Of a DNA stretch of 64,000 bases, positions 1 through 9,802 are shown piece after piece (the stretch's first letter is position 1; each line of letters opens with the position of its first letter). Source of the DNA: Elioraea tepida (GTDB taxonomy: Bacteria; Pseudomonadota; Alphaproteobacteria; Acetobacterales; Acetobacteraceae); contig NZ_CP076448.1 in assembly GCF_019203965.1 (NCBI RefSeq), positions 1,565,001-1,629,000 of the forward strand, in the 5' to 3' direction. The notes under the pieces are model-generated. The model made no database searches, was not told the origin of the DNA, and saw nothing but the letters and a program-made list of their open reading frames with translations. The position numbers and the translations under genes were made by a program.

Positions 1-1209
1 GAGCCGAAGATCGACAGCGGCGACATGGCGTGGATGCTCACCTCCACGGCTCTCGTGCTGATGATGACCATCCCGGGCGTTGCCCTGTTCTATGCCGGCA
101 TGGTCCGGAAGAAGAACGTTCTCGCGACGATGATGCAGAGCTTCGCGACCTGCGCTCTGATCACCATCGTCTGGATGGTCGCGGGCTACAGCCTCGCCTT
201 CTCCGGCGAGGGCAAGTGGATCGGCGATCTGGGGCGGCTGTTCCTCTCCGGTCTCGCCGATGTTTGGGACAAGCCGAAGCCCGAGGGCACCATCACCGAG
301 CCGGTGTTCATGGTGTTCCAGATGACGTTCGCGATCATCACCGCGGCGCTGATCACCGGCGCGGTGGCTGACCGGATGAAGTTCTCGGCCCTGCTCCTGT
401 TCCTCGCGCTCTGGTCGCTCTGCGTCTACAGCCCGGTGGCGCACTGGGTGTGGGGCGGCGGCTTCATCGCCGATTGGGGCGTTCTCGACTACGCGGGCGG
501 AACGGTCGTGCACATCAACGCCGGCGTGGCGGGCCTCGTCGCCTGCCTCGTACTCGGCAAGCGCAAAGGCTACGGAACCGAGAGCATGGCGCCGCACAAT
601 CTCGGCTTGGCGGTGATCGGCGCGTCGCTGCTCTGGGTCGGCTGGTTCGGCTTCAACGCCGGCTCGGCGGTGGCGGCCGATGGCCGCGCCGGCATGGCGA
701 TGGTGGTGACGCAGATCGCGACCGCCGCCGGCGTGCTCGCGTGGATGTTCGTCGAGTGGGCGGTGAAGGGCAAGCCGACGGTGCTCGGCGCGATCTCAGG
801 CGCCGTGGCCGGCCTCGTCGGCATCACCCCGGCCGCGGGCTATGTCGCCCCGGTCGGCGCGCTCGTGATCGGCGCGGCGGCGGGAGCGATCTCCTGGTGG
901 GCCTCGGTCGAGCTCAAGCGGATGCTGAAGTATGACGACAGCCTCGACGTGTGGGGCATCCACGGTGTGGCCGGAATCGTCGGCGCTATCCTCACCGGCC
1001 TGTTCGCCGTCGAGGCGATCGGCGAGACCGCGGGTGGCATCGGCCAGATGATCGTGCAGATCCAGGGCGTGGTGGTGACGATCGTCTACACGGCCATCGT
1101 CAGCTTCATCCTGCTCAAGATCGTCGATGCGATCCTGGGCCTGCGCGTCTCCGACGAGGAGGAGCAGATGGGCCTCGACGAGGCGCTGCACGGCGAGAGC
1201 CTCGGCTGA
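1..1209 (+). CDS. amt: Ammonium transporter (Amt family), 5'-truncated
   Basis: Inner-membrane ammonium/ammonia channel. The reading frame is open from base 1, so the gene begins outside the window; the first ATG at 25 is internal, because the residues before and after it (a GDMAWMLTSTALVL stretch) match the conserved first-helix region of Amt proteins. About ten hydrophobic segments follow, with the Amt core signatures HINAGVAGLVA, the LLWVGWFGFNAGSA segment and a GIHGVAGIVG motif near the end. The C-terminal tail (SDEEEQMGLDEALHGES) is the usual cytoplasmic tail that contacts GlnK/GlnB. Any upstream glnK partner would lie to the left and cannot be seen. The family assignment is secure. Confidence 0.95.
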   Translation, partial: EPKIDSGDMAWMLTSTALVLMMTIPGVALFYAGMVRKKNVLATMMQSFATCALITIVWMVAGYSLAFSGEGKWIGDLGRLFLSGLADVWDKPKPEGTITEPVFMVFQMTFAIITAALITGAVADRMKFSALLLFLALWSLCVYSPVAHWVWGGGFIADWGVLDYAGGTVVHINAGVAGLVACLVLGKRKGYGTESMAPHNLGLAVIGASLLWVGWFGFNAGSAVAADGRAGMAMVVTQIATAAGVLAWMFVEWAVKGKPTVLGAISGAVAGLVGITPAAGYVAPVGALVIGAAAGAISWWASVELKRMLKYDDSLDVWGIHGVAGIVGAILTGLFAVEAIGETAGGIGQMIVQIQGVVVTIVYTAIVSFILLKIVDAILGLRVSDEEEQMGLDEALHGESLG

Positions 1210-1271
1210 CGCGCCCCTCCTCCACGCGGCCCGGGGACCGCCCCGGGCGGGCGCGCGGGGAGACGGGACGG

Positions 1272-1300
1272 GGGCGGGGTCCGCAAGGGCCCCGCCCTTT
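1272..1300. terminator. GC-rich hairpin terminator between convergent genes
   Basis: An 8-bp perfect stem (GGGCGGGG at 1272-1279, CCCCGCCC at 1290-1297) with a 10-base loop is followed by TTT. It lies between the end of amt and the end of the leftward glycosyltransferase gene, so it best fits rho-independent termination of amt. The T-run is short, as is common in GC-rich genomes. Confidence 0.55.
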
Positions 1301-1317
1301 CCGCATCCGCCCACGTC

Positions 1318-2403
1318 TCAGCCCTCGCCCGCGAAGATCCGCGCGTAGCGATCGGCCATCAGCCGCTCGTCGTACTCGCGCTCGGCCTTGAGCCGGTTCG
1401 CCTCGCCGGCGGCGACGCGAAGCACGTCGTCGGCGAGACCGCGGGCAAGTGCCTCGGCAAGCGCGGTCTCGTCCTTCGCGACCACAAGGGATCGGTTCTC
1501 GTCCGACAGGATCGCGCGCACATCGCCGACATCGGTCGCGACCACCGCAAGCCCCGACGCCATCGCCTCGAGAACGGAGAGCGGCATCTGCTCGGTGTCG
1601 GAGGAAAGCGCGAACAGGTCGAACCGCTCAAGGAACGGTGCCGGATCGGCCTGGGCGCCGTGGAAGGTCACAGAGGCGCCGAGGCCGAGGCGTGACGCGA
1701 GCGCCTCGAGCGCGGCACGCTCCGCCCCGTCGCCGACGATCTCGAGCCGCGCCGGACGCTCCGCCCGAAGCCGCGCGAAGGCGCCGAGAAGCCGCGCGAG
1801 GTTCTTCTCCGGCCGGAGCCCCGCCACCGTGCCGATCACCGGCTCGGGCCCAAGTGAGGCCCGCGACCGCAGCCGGAACCGCTCGAGCGCGATTCCGTTC
1901 GGCACGTAGCGGAGACGCTCGGCCGGAAGCCGCCAGACCTCCTCGGCGATCCTTTTGAGCGTGAGCGAGGGAAGGACGACGGTCGACCGGCGCAGCGCAA
2001 GCCGACGCGTCCACACCCGGCGGGGGAGCTGCCGGTCACGCTCCTCCGGGCCGAACCCGTCCTCGATGTGCACGTGCCGGGCGAGCGGAACGAGATTGGC
2101 GAGGCACCATTCGATCGCCCCCCAATTGTAGGTGACGAGAAGCTCGGGCTTCAGCGCGCGCAAGGCGGCGCGGAAGCGCCGCACATTGCCGAGAAGGTCG
2201 CCCTTGACCACCCGCACCTCCGGGTACGACACGGCGAGCCCATCGGGCAGGCGGCGGGCGCAGTCATACACCCCGTCCATGGCCACGATCGCGTGCCGCC
2301 AGCTGTCACCGAACAGGGCGGCAAGCCGCGCGAAGCGCACCTGCTGCCCTCCGACCTCGAAGGTCGAGAAGGCGGAGAGCATCACGGGCGCGGCGTGGGT
2401 CAT
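1318..2403 (-). CDS. Glycosyltransferase family 4 (GT-B fold)
   Basis: Transfers a nucleotide-activated sugar to an unknown acceptor, probably for a surface glycan. The protein is about 361 aa. The C-terminal half carries GT4 signatures: GTVAGLRPEKNLARLL, then VGDGAERAALE, and the donor-binding region SSDTEQMPLSVLEAMASGLAVVATDVGD, in which the EX7E-type motif is altered. The start was placed at 2403 because its ATG overlaps the stop of the upstream gene (ATGA) and because the N-terminus (MTHAAPVMLSAFSTFEVGGQQ) reads as a normal GT4 start; a longer in-frame extension to 2613 lies inside the neighbour and is unlikely. Translational coupling to the Gfo/Idh-SDR fusion implies a shared sugar pathway. 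Substrate unknown. Confidence 0.85.
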   Translation of the reverse strand: MTHAAPVMLSAFSTFEVGGQQVRFARLAALFGDSWRHAIVAMDGVYDCARRLPDGLAVSYPEVRVVKGDLLGNVRRFRAALRALKPELLVTYNWGAIEWCLANLVPLARHVHIEDGFGPEERDRQLPRRVWTRRLALRRSTVVLPSLTLKRIAEEVWRLPAERLRYVPNGIALERFRLRSRASLGPEPVIGTVAGLRPEKNLARLLGAFARLRAERPARLEIVGDGAERAALEALASRLGLGASVTFHGAQADPAPFLERFDLFALSSDTEQMPLSVLEAMASGLAVVATDVGDVRAILSDENRSLVVAKDETALAEALARGLADDVLRVAAGEANRLKAEREYDERLMADRYARIFAGEG

Positions 2404-4499
2404 GCCGCGTGCACCTCGATCGCCTCTCGGATGAAGGCCGAGCGATCGCCCTCTGGCTGCCAGCCGAGATCGCGCTTGGCGTCGGTGCAGTCGAAGGTGG
2501 CGGAGAGGCCGCGCGAGAGAATCTCGCGCCGCGACGGCAGCGGCGACCGGCGCCCGCCGGCGCGCTTGATCGCCCATTTCGCGACCTCCGCCGCCCAGAG
2601 CAGGCTCGGCCACTGCGGATGGAAGCGCAAGGGGCGGCCGGTCGCGCGCGCGAGTTCCGCGACGAAGGCGCGGGCGGTCAGCCTGACGTCACCGACGAGA
2701 TTGTACGTCCGACCATCGATCCCCTCGGCGCGGGTGGCGGCGACGATCGCCGCGGCGACATCGCGCACCAGAACGAAGGGAAGCGGGTTGTCGCCTCGGT
2801 TCCAGCCGATCACGTGCTGGTCGTTGTAGGAGAAGTCCAGGCCTGCATGGAAGGGCGGGGTGCCGGCGCCGACCACGAGGCCGGGGCGGAGGATCACCAC
2901 GCGCAGCCCCTCGCGTGCCGCGAGCTCGTGGAGCAGCCGCTCCGCTTCCGCCTTGGCGCGGCTGTAGTCGGCGCGCTCCGCGGCGCGCGGATCGGAGGGT
3001 GTGGCACCCGTCACCACACCCGCATCCGGGCCGAGATAGAGCGAGGCGATCGAACCGACATGGACCAGCCGGCGCACGCCAGAGGCGAGGCACTGCCGCG
3101 CCACCACCTCCGCCCCGCCCACCATCGCCGCGCGCACCGCCTCGTAGCTGTCGCCGCCGCCGCCATGGGCGAGGTTGACGACGACCGATGCGCCCCCGAT
3201 CGCGCGCGCCACCGCTTCGCGGTCGCGGATGTCGCCGCGGAAGAGGGCGACCTCCGGCCGGTCGAACACATCCGGAAGGTTGCGCGGCGACCGCGCGAGC
3301 ACGGAGACGGCGAAGCCTGCGTCGAGAAGCGCACGCACCGTCGCCGTGCCGATGAACCCCGTGCCGCCGAGCACCGCCACGTCCCACCGTTCCGGGGCGG
3401 GCGGGCGAGGAGGGCGGCGTGGCGCTCCCCTCTCGCCCACCCCGGCGCGATCGGCGATCCGTTCGCAGACCGAGACGAGCCGCCGGCCGAAGGCGGCGTC
3501 GCAGAACGGCCGCTGCCCCCTCTCGAGCGCGTCGTGGAAGGCGGCGATGCTCTCGCGCATGCTGAGGAAGAACGGGTCTGACCGGCCCCTGAGCCGAAGC
3601 TGCGCGAGCGCATAGGCGAGGAGATTGACCGCCCCCGCGGTGGCGATCGCTCCGCCGGTCGCGGCCGAGGCGAGCAGCCCGTCGAGCGCCTCGATGTAGC
3701 GCGTGCGCGCATGCCGCCAGGTCCGATTGCCGAAGATGTCGGCAACCGCCACGCCATCATCGCCGATCACCGAGACGAGCCAGAACGGAAAGCTCTGGCC
3801 GACGGCGAAGCGCAGGCTCGCCGGCATGCGCCGACAGGCGAGAAGGGCGGTCAGGCTGCGCTGGAACGGAAGGCCGGGCGCGAGCGCGAGCGGCGGCTCG
3901 GCCAGCGCCTGCACCTCCTCGATGTCGCCCGCAAGGGCGACGATCTGCGACAGCGGGTGCACGGCCTGCTCAAGCAGGATGTTGCGCGGCTCGTCGAACA
4001 TCCAGTGCGCGAACTGCCGCGCGGCGAGCTGGGCAAGCGGCGCGTTGTAGACGCAGCTCACGTGGTTCGGCCGGCCGATCCGCCCGGCTTCGACCAGCCG
4101 GCGCAGTTTCACGAAGGCCGGGTGGTGCACATAGTTCTGGTTGACGCCGACCGGCACGCCCGCTGTCTCGGCCTCGGCCGCGATCGCGGCACAGTCAGCC
4201 GAGGTCGTCGCGAGCGGCTTCTCGACCAGCACCGGCTTCCTGGCAGCGACCAGGCGGCGGGCGATCTCCGCATGCAGCGGCGGCGGCACGAGCACGTGCG
4301 CCGCATCGACACCCCCGGCCGCGAGCGCCGACTCGACGCTCTCGAAACACTCTGCCTCGGGCACCGTGGCTGCGAGCCGCCGCGCCGCCTCGAGGTTCGG
4401 GTCGATCACCGCCGCGACCCGGATGCCCGGGAGCGTGCGCAGAGCCTCGAGATGCACGCGGGCGATGTTGCCGGCACCGACAAGAGCGACACGTCGCAC
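2400..4499 (-). CDS. Bifunctional Gfo/Idh/MocA oxidoreductase fused to an NAD-dependent epimerase/dehydratase
   Basis: A 699-aa two-domain enzyme. Residues 1-350 are a Gfo/Idh/MocA-type dehydrogenase: Rossmann start VALVGAGNIARVH, the lysine-bearing VEKPLA motif near 95, then the alpha/beta substrate domain. A proline/arginine-rich linker at about 355-370 leads to an extended-SDR domain starting DVAVLGGTGFIG, with DIRD in the cofactor pocket, a Ser in VHVGSIAS and the catalytic YSRAK (YxxxK). Both domains keep their cofactor and catalytic motifs, so both may be active, for instance successive oxidation and epimerisation of one sugar nucleotide. The gene is first in a two-gene leftward operon with the glycosyltransferase. 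Separate genes are the usual state for these families. The substrate cannot be deduced. Confidence 0.85.
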   Translation of the reverse strand: MRRVALVGAGNIARVHLEALRTLPGIRVAAVIDPNLEAARRLAATVPEAECFESVESALAAGGVDAAHVLVPPPLHAEIARRLVAARKPVLVEKPLATTSADCAAIAAEAETAGVPVGVNQNYVHHPAFVKLRRLVEAGRIGRPNHVSCVYNAPLAQLAARQFAHWMFDEPRNILLEQAVHPLSQIVALAGDIEEVQALAEPPLALAPGLPFQRSLTALLACRRMPASLRFAVGQSFPFWLVSVIGDDGVAVADIFGNRTWRHARTRYIEALDGLLASAATGGAIATAGAVNLLAYALAQLRLRGRSDPFFLSMRESIAAFHDALERGQRPFCDAAFGRRLVSVCERIADRAGVGERGAPRRPPRPPAPERWDVAVLGGTGFIGTATVRALLDAGFAVSVLARSPRNLPDVFDRPEVALFRGDIRDREAVARAIGGASVVVNLAHGGGGDSYEAVRAAMVGGAEVVARQCLASGVRRLVHVGSIASLYLGPDAGVVTGATPSDPRAAERADYSRAKAEAERLLHELAAREGLRVVILRPGLVVGAGTPPFHAGLDFSYNDQHVIGWNRGDNPLPFVLVRDVAAAIVAATRAEGIDGRTYNLVGDVRLTARAFVAELARATGRPLRFHPQWPSLLWAAEVAKWAIKRAGGRRSPLPSRREILSRGLSATFDCTDAKRDLGWQPEGDRSAFIREAIEVHAA

Positions 4500-4680
4500 G
4501 GGAGCTTCTCCTCGGCGGTTTGGCTGACGCCGGCGATGGCGCGAGCCGGGCGCGTCCAGAAACAGCGCCTCCCCCTAAGGCACCGTTAGCGGAGCGGGCA
4601 ACTGCCCCGGCCGTCGGCGCCGGTGCGGGTGATCACCGCCGCCCGACCCGGCAGTCGGGACAGCGGCCGAGGGTTTGGGG

Positions 4681-4686
4681 TATAAT
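4681..4686 (+). promoter_or_regulatory. Possible -10 element (TATAAT) upstream of ftsK
   Basis: A perfect TATAAT hexamer stands out in an otherwise very GC-rich gap, 32 bases before the ftsK ATG. No convincing -35 element is seen 16-18 bases upstream, so the promoter call is tentative. The gap 4500-4718 also holds the divergent start region of the sugar operon; no other structure was recognised. Confidence 0.35.
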
Positions 4687-4718
4687 CTCAAGAGTCGCGT
4701 GCAAGAGTTTGATCTGCC

Positions 4719-7220
4719 ATGCCTCGATCTCCAGGCCCGTCCGGGCCGCCCGGTGCCGCCCTGCGCCGCACCCTGCCGCCCGGCTTTGCCGCCTTTCTCC
4801 GCCGCCGGGCGGCAGAGCTCGCCGGGCTCGCCAGTTGCGTCCTCGGCCTGACGCTTCTCGTTGCGCTCGCCACGCACCACCCGAGCGACGCGAGCCTCAA
4901 CACCGCCGGCTCAGGCCCGGTGCGCAATCTCGCCGGCCCGGCCGGGGCGGTGATCTCGGATGCGCTGCTCCAGGGCGTGGGGCTTGCCGCCCTGCTCGCC
5001 GGCATCACGCCGCTCGTCTGGGCCTGGCGTCTCGTGAGCCATCGCCCGCTCGGGGCGCCGCTCGCTCGCCTCGGCCTCTTTGCCCTTGCCCTTCCCGCCG
5101 CCGCGACGGCGCTTTCCCTCGTCGAGCTTCGCCATCCCGTCCTGCCCGCAGGGGCGGGCGGGGTGATCGGCAGGCTGATCATGGGCGGGGCGCAGGAGCT
5201 TGCGGCGTCCTTGTTCGGGCCCTTCGGTGCCGCTTTCGCGACCCTGTTCCTCGCCGGGCTCGGGGTTCTCCTGCCGCTTGCCGCCTTCGGGGTGACGGCC
5301 GGGGAGTGGCGCGGCGCGGGGCGTGCTCTCGCCGCCTCCGGCGGCGCGGTGGCAGCGAGCGCGAGCGAGGGTGCGGGGCGCGCCGGACGGGCGGCGGCAG
5401 GGCTGTGGCGCCGGGCGAACCTTTCGGAACGTCTCGCCGCCTGGCGGGCGCGCCGACGCGCCGAGCGGGCGGCGGCGGAGCCCGTGTTCCGACGCGAGCC
5501 GGGCCTCGAGGGGGCGCCGGAGCCGGCGGCTCGGGAGGCAGTGCCCGAGCCTGCCGCCGCTGCCGCGCCCCCCTTCGCCCCCGTGCCCGCAGCTGAGCAG
5601 CGGCCGCGCGTCGCGCCTGGGCCCGAGCCCAAGCGCTCCGCCGCCGCCGCCCAGGCCTCGCTGCCGCTCGGCGCTTGGGTGCCGCCGCCGCTCGCCCTGC
5701 TCGCCGCACCGCCCGCGAACCGCCCGGGCCGCCCGACCGAGGAGAGCCTCGAGGCGAATGCCCGGCTGCTCGAGGGCGTGCTCGCCGATTTCGGCGTCCA
5801 AGGGAGGATCACCGCGATCCGCCCGGGGCCGGTCGTCACCCTCTACGAGCTCGAGCCGGCGCCCGGGACGAAGTCGGCCCGCGTGATCGGGCTCGCCGAC
5901 GACATCGCGCGCTCGATGAGCGTCCTCTCCGTTCGTGTCGCCGTCGTCCCTGGGCGGAACGCGATCGGCATCGAGCTGCCGAACTCGCGCCGCGAGACGG
6001 TGTGGCTCTCCGAGCTCCTCTCCTCGGAGGCCTGGGCCAAGGCGCGCGGGCGGCTCAACCTCGCTCTCGGCAAGGACATCGGCGGCGCGCCGGAGATCGT
6101 CGATCTTGCTGCCATGCCGCATCTTCTGATCGCCGGCACCACCGGCTCGGGCAAGTCGGTCGCGATCAACACGATGATCCTCTCGCTCGTGATGCGGCTC
6201 TCGCCCGCCGAGTGCCGGCTGATCATGATCGACCCGAAGATGCTCGAGCTCTCGGTCTACGAGGGGATCCCGCATCTGCTCGCCCCGGTGGTGACCGACC
6301 CGGCGAAGGCGGTGGGCGCGCTCAAATGGGCGGTGCGTGAGATGGAGCGCCGCTACCGGCTGATGAGCCAGCTCGGCGTGCGCAACATCGGCGGCTACAA
6401 CGCGCGGGTGGCGGAGGCGCGCGCCAAGGGCGAGACCCTCAGCCGGCGTGTGCAGACCGGGTTCGACCCAGAGACCGGCAAGCCCACCTACGAGGACCAG
6501 CCGCTTTCGCTCGAGCCGCTTCCCTTCATCGTCATCGTCGTCGACGAGATGGCGGACCTGATGCTGGTCGCCGGCAAGGAGATCGAGGCAACGGTGCAGC
6601 GGCTCGCGCAGATGGCGCGCGCGGCCGGGATCCACCTTGTGATGGCAACACAGCGCCCCTCGGTGGATGTGATCACCGGCGTGATCAAGGCGAACTTCCC
6701 CACCCGGATCTCGTTCCGCGTGGTGAGCAAGGTCGACAGCCGAACCATTCTCAACGAGCAGGGGGCGGAGCAGCTCCTTGGCCAGGGCGACATGCTGCGC
6801 CTCGGCGATGGCGGGCGGATCGTGCGCGTGCACGGCCCCTTCGTGTCCGACAGCGAGGTGGAGCGCGTCGTCGCCCATCTGCGCAGCCTCGGCGAGCCCG
6901 ACTATGTCGACGAGGTGACCGAGCCGGAGTCGGCGTTGGCCGACGCCGGAGCGGGAACGGGAGCGGGCGCGCCGACACCCGGCCTCGACCTCCCCTCCGC
7001 CGACGAAGGCGACGAGAACGCCCTCTACGACAAGGCCGTGGCGCTGGTTGCGCGCGAGGGCAAGGCCTCGACCTCCTTCATCCAGCGCCACCTGCAGATC
7101 GGCTACAACCGTGCCGCGCGGCTGATCGAGCGGATGGAGAAGGAAGGCGTGGTCGGGCCGCCGAACCATGTCGGCAAGCGCGAGATCCTGATCCGGCGGG
7201 CCGGCGAGGACGAGCGCTGA
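4719..7220 (+). CDS. ftsK: DNA translocase FtsK
   Basis: Septum-located DNA pump that clears and aligns chromosome termini at division and activates XerCD. The protein is 833 aa. The N-terminal 200 residues hold about four transmembrane segments. A low-complexity Ala/Pro/Arg linker runs to about residue 330. The motor follows: an alpha domain with [20 protein letters not shown], Walker [10 protein letters not shown] near 475, Walker [14 protein letters not shown], and [23 protein letters not shown]. The C-terminal gamma winged helix (about 770-833, [22 protein letters not shown]) would read KOPS sites. The length is typical of short-linker alphaproteobacterial FtsK. The gene is intact, in contrast to the damaged genes that follow. 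Confidence 0.97.
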   Translation: MPRSPGPSGPPGAALRRTLPPGFAAFLRRRAAELAGLASCVLGLTLLVALATHHPSDASLNTAGSGPVRNLAGPAGAVISDALLQGVGLAALLAGITPLVWAWRLVSHRPLGAPLARLGLFALALPAAATALSLVELRHPVLPAGAGGVIGRLIMGGAQELAASLFGPFGAAFATLFLAGLGVLLPLAAFGVTAGEWRGAGRALAASGGAVAASASEGAGRAGRAAAGLWRRANLSERLAAWRARRRAERAAAEPVFRREPGLEGAPEPAAREAVPEPAAAAAPPFAPVPAAEQRPRVAPGPEPKRSAAAAQASLPLGAWVPPPLALLAAPPANRPGRPTEESLEANARLLEGVLADFGVQGRITAIRPGPVVTLYELEPAPGTKSARVIGLADDIARSMSVLSVRVAVVPGRNAIGIELPNSRRETVWLSELLSSEAWAKARGRLNLALGKDIGGAPEIVDLAAMPHLLIAGTTGSGKSVAINTMILSLVMRLSPAECRLIMIDPKMLELSVYEGIPHLLAPVVTDPAKAVGALKWAVREMERRYRLMSQLGVRNIGGYNARVAEARAKGETLSRRVQTGFDPETGKPTYEDQPLSLEPLPFIVIVVDEMADLMLVAGKEIEATVQRLAQMARAAGIHLVMATQRPSVDVITGVIKANFPTRISFRVVSKVDSRTILNEQGAEQLLGQGDMLRLGDGGRIVRVHGPFVSDSEVERVVAHLRSLGEPDYVDEVTEPESALADAGAGTGAGAPTPGLDLPSADEGDENALYDKAVALVAREGKASTSFIQRHLQIGYNRAARLIERMEKEGVVGPPNHVGKREILIRRAGEDER

Positions 7221-7234
7221 GGGAGAGGCAGGGT

Positions 7235-8073
7235 ATGGAGGAGAGCGTGCCCGACGCCGCCGCGGGCGGCGTTCTCTACGTGCAGAAGGGGCCCGCCACG
7301 CTCACCGAGATGACGGGCCAGGAGGTGGAGGCGGCGGTTGCGCGCACGCGGCTCATCCTCCTGCCCGTCGGGGCCACCGAGGCGCACGGGCCGCATCTTC
7401 CGCTCGGCACCGACACGATGGAGGCGCGCGAGATCTGCCGCCGCGTCGCGCTTCGGCTTGCCGCCCAAGGCCGCGAGGTGGTGATCGGCCCCGTGATCCC
7501 CTCGGCACCTCGAGCTTCCACCTGGGCTTTCCCGGCACCGTCTCGATCTCGTCACGGACGCTGATCGCGCTCCTCGCCGAGATCGCCGCCTCGCTGCACC
7601 GGACGGGATTCCGAGACTTCGTGCTCGTGCACGGGCATGACGGCAACCTGCCCTCGATGATGGTCGCGGCACAGGAGATCGTCGACACCCTGCCCGAGAC
7701 GCGCGCTGTGGTGCTCAACTGGCTCGCACCCCTCTCGCGCGTCTACCACACGATCCAGCGCTCGACGAAGGGCGAGGGCCATGGCGGCGAGGGCGAGACC
7801 TCGCGCCTGCTCGTGACGCACCCGGAACTGGTGCACCCCGAGCGGGGCCCCGTGCACCACCTCCCGCCCGAGGTGATTCGAAAGATCTAAGGCCCCGAGC
7901 ACGTCAAGACGGGCGGCGGCATCTTCTACGCGACCCGGAGCTACCGCGACCACACGCCTTGGGGCCATATTGGCGACCCGGGCCTCGCTCTGGCCGAGAC
8001 CGGCGAGCGCGGCTACGCGGTGATCGTCGACTGGATCGCCTCCGTGATCGCGCGCGACTTCTTCGCCGCCTGA
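7235..8073 (+). pseudogene. Creatininase family amidohydrolase, frameshifted and with an in-frame stop
   Basis: Creatininase-family enzymes are metal-dependent hydrolases of cyclic or linear amides. The N-terminal part (7235 to about 7500) shows LLPVGATEAHGPHLPLGTDT, with the metal-binding E and H residues. A missing base near 7500-7505 shifts the frame; the new frame continues with SSFHLGFPGTVSIS, LVHGHDGNLPSM and GEGETSRLLV. A TAA at 7888-7890 interrupts this frame (RKI-stop-GPEHVKTGGG), after which the same frame runs to TGA at 8071-8073. Joined, the pieces give a full-length family member of about 280 aa. The TAA is one substitution from TAC/TAT (Tyr). The gene starts 15 bases after ftsK, yet functionally it belongs with the hydantoin genes to its right. 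Confidence 0.85.
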
Positions 8074-8103
8074 CGGGCGCGCCACCGCAGGGGAGAGCCA
8101 CGC

Positions 8104-8483
8104 ATGCCGAAGACGCCCGTCTCGTCCGACCGCGCCTGAAAGGCCTCGATGCCCTTCCCCCGGGCGGTGCGTTGCGCCGACACGCCTACATCTGTTCCGT
8201 CGGCTACCGGCCGGACGGCACGCTCGAGGGCCCCGACATCACGAGCCAGACGATGCGCACGCTCGAGAACATCAAGGCTCTGGTCGAGGCCGCCGGCGGC
8301 ACGCTGAAGGACGTCGCCAAGGTGACGCTCTGCATCACCGACCGTGCCGACTTCGCGGCGATGAACGCGGTGTTCTGGCGGTACTTCCCCGAGGACCCGC
8401 CGCACCGAGCGACCGTGATCGTCGGCCTCGCGACCGAGGGGCTGAAGGTGGAGATCGACGCGGTGGCGTATCTCGGCCGCTAG
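8104..8483 (+). pseudogene. RidA/YjgF family deaminase, frameshifted near the start
   Basis: RidA proteins hydrolyse reactive enamine/imine intermediates, and paralogues serve in catabolic pathways for cyclic amides and pyrimidines. The ATG at 8104 opens MPKTPVSSDRA and meets TGA at 8137; a one-base shift at about 8134-8138 joins it to GLDALPPGGAL and HAYICSVGYRPDGTLEG. The rest is typical: TMRTLENIKALVEAAGGTLKDVAKVTLCITD, then MNAVFWRYFPEDPPHRATVIVGLA and EIDAVAYL. The joined length is about 125 aa, normal for the family. Its stop codon overlaps the stop of the convergent dctM gene in a CTAG tetramer (8480-8483). Confidence 0.85.
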
Positions 8484-9763
8484 CCCATAGCGCGCGGCAG
8501 GAAGAGCACGATCCCCGGGAAGGCGATCACAAGCCCGATCATCACCATCAGGGTCAGAACGAAGGGAAGAGCGCCGAGGATCACGTCGTTGAGGCTTCCC
8601 TCGCCGCGCAGCCCGTGCACCACGAACAGGTTGATCCCGACAGGCGGCGTGATCATCGCCGTCTCGACGAGCAGGATCACGAGGATGCCGAACCACACCG
8701 GGTCGTAACCGAGCGAGACCGCGACGGGGGTGAAGATCGGCACCGTCGCGACCATCATCGACAGCGTCTCCATGAAGCAGCCGAGCAGGATGTAGAAGCC
8801 GACGATCACGAGGATGGTCAGCGTCGGCCCGAGTGCGAGATCGTTCATGAAGGCGCCGACGCGTCGGGTCAGCCCCACCGTGCCCATCACGAAATTGAGA
8901 AAATAGGCGCCGACGAGGATCAGCATCGTCATCCCCGTCGTGCGCATCGTTCCCTCGACCACCTCGCGCAGAACCGAGGGCGTGAGCCTCCGGTTCAGGG
9001 CGGCGAGGAGGAGCGCTCCGAGCACGCCGAGCGCCGCGGCTTCCGTCGGCGTCGCCCAGCCGGCGTAGATCGACCCGACCACGAGCAGGAAGATCGACAA
9101 CGGCGGCAGGAGATCGGGCAGGATCGCGAAACGTTCTTTCCAGGCAACGCTGAGCCGGCGCCCGGCCCAAGCGGGGCGCAGAGCGCAGGCGGCAAGAACG
9201 GTGAGGCTGAACAGCAAAGCGAGCAGGAAGCCCGGGATGAACCCCGCAAGATAGAGCTTCGGGATCGAGGTGTTGGTCAGCGCCCCGTAGATGATCAGGT
9301 TGATCGAGGGGGGAATGAGGATGCCGAGGGTTCCGGAGGAGGCGATCGTGCCGAGGAACAGCCGCTCGTTGTAGCCGAAACGCCTGATCTCGCCGATCGC
9401 GGTGGTGCCGACGGTCGCCGCCGTCGCCACCGACGAGCCGCAGGTGGCGGCGAACAGCGCGCAGGTGCCGATATTAGCGTGCATCAGCCCGCCAGGCAGC
9501 CAGGAGAGCCATTTCGCCATCGCACCATACATCCGGGCCGCCATCCCCGACCGAAGCAGGAGCTCGCCGAGCAGGATGAAGAACGGCACCGCGACCAGAA
9601 CGCCGTCGTTGCCGGCGTTCCATGCCATCTGCCCGATGCCGCGCCAGACCGGCATGAAGGCATACGTGTCCGAGAGATAGAGGCCGACGAGCCCCATCGC
9701 CGCGGCGACCGGAACCGAGAGGGCGAGCAGGAGAAACAGGCCGCCGAAGGTCGCCCCGATCAT
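8480..9763 (-). CDS. dctM: TRAP transporter large permease, DctM subunit
   Basis: Twelve-helix membrane subunit of a tripartite ATP-independent periplasmic transporter; it couples solute uptake to a sodium or proton gradient. At 427 aa it is standard for DctM. Visible signatures are PFFILLGELLLRSGMA, ATCGSSVATAATVGTTAIGE, the GTLGILIPPSINLIIYG motif and TEAAALGVLGALL. It follows dctQ with a 39-base gap. Unlike its neighbours the gene is undamaged. The solute is unknown, but the flanking hydantoinase and creatininase genes suggest a hydantoin, carbamoyl amino acid or related cyclic amide. Confidence 0.95.
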   Translation of the reverse strand: MIGATFGGLFLLLALSVPVAAAMGLVGLYLSDTYAFMPVWRGIGQMAWNAGNDGVLVAVPFFILLGELLLRSGMAARMYGAMAKWLSWLPGGLMHANIGTCALFAATCGSSVATAATVGTTAIGEIRRFGYNERLFLGTIASSGTLGILIPPSINLIIYGALTNTSIPKLYLAGFIPGFLLALLFSLTVLAACALRPAWAGRRLSVAWKERFAILPDLLPPLSIFLLVVGSIYAGWATPTEAAALGVLGALLLAALNRRLTPSVLREVVEGTMRTTGMTMLILVGAYFLNFVMGTVGLTRRVGAFMNDLALGPTLTILVIVGFYILLGCFMETLSMMVATVPIFTPVAVSLGYDPVWFGILVILLVETAMITPPVGINLFVVHGLRGEGSLNDVILGALPFVLTLMVMIGLVIAFPGIVLFLPRAMG

Positions 9764-9802
9764 CGCGTCCGCCCGCCCTCCGCCGAAGCCATCCCGGCCG
9801 CC

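Noticed and set aside
4911-7169. Long open frame (about 752 codons) opposite ftsK
   Set aside because: Shadow of ftsK; composition is biased and no domain or ribosome site is visible.
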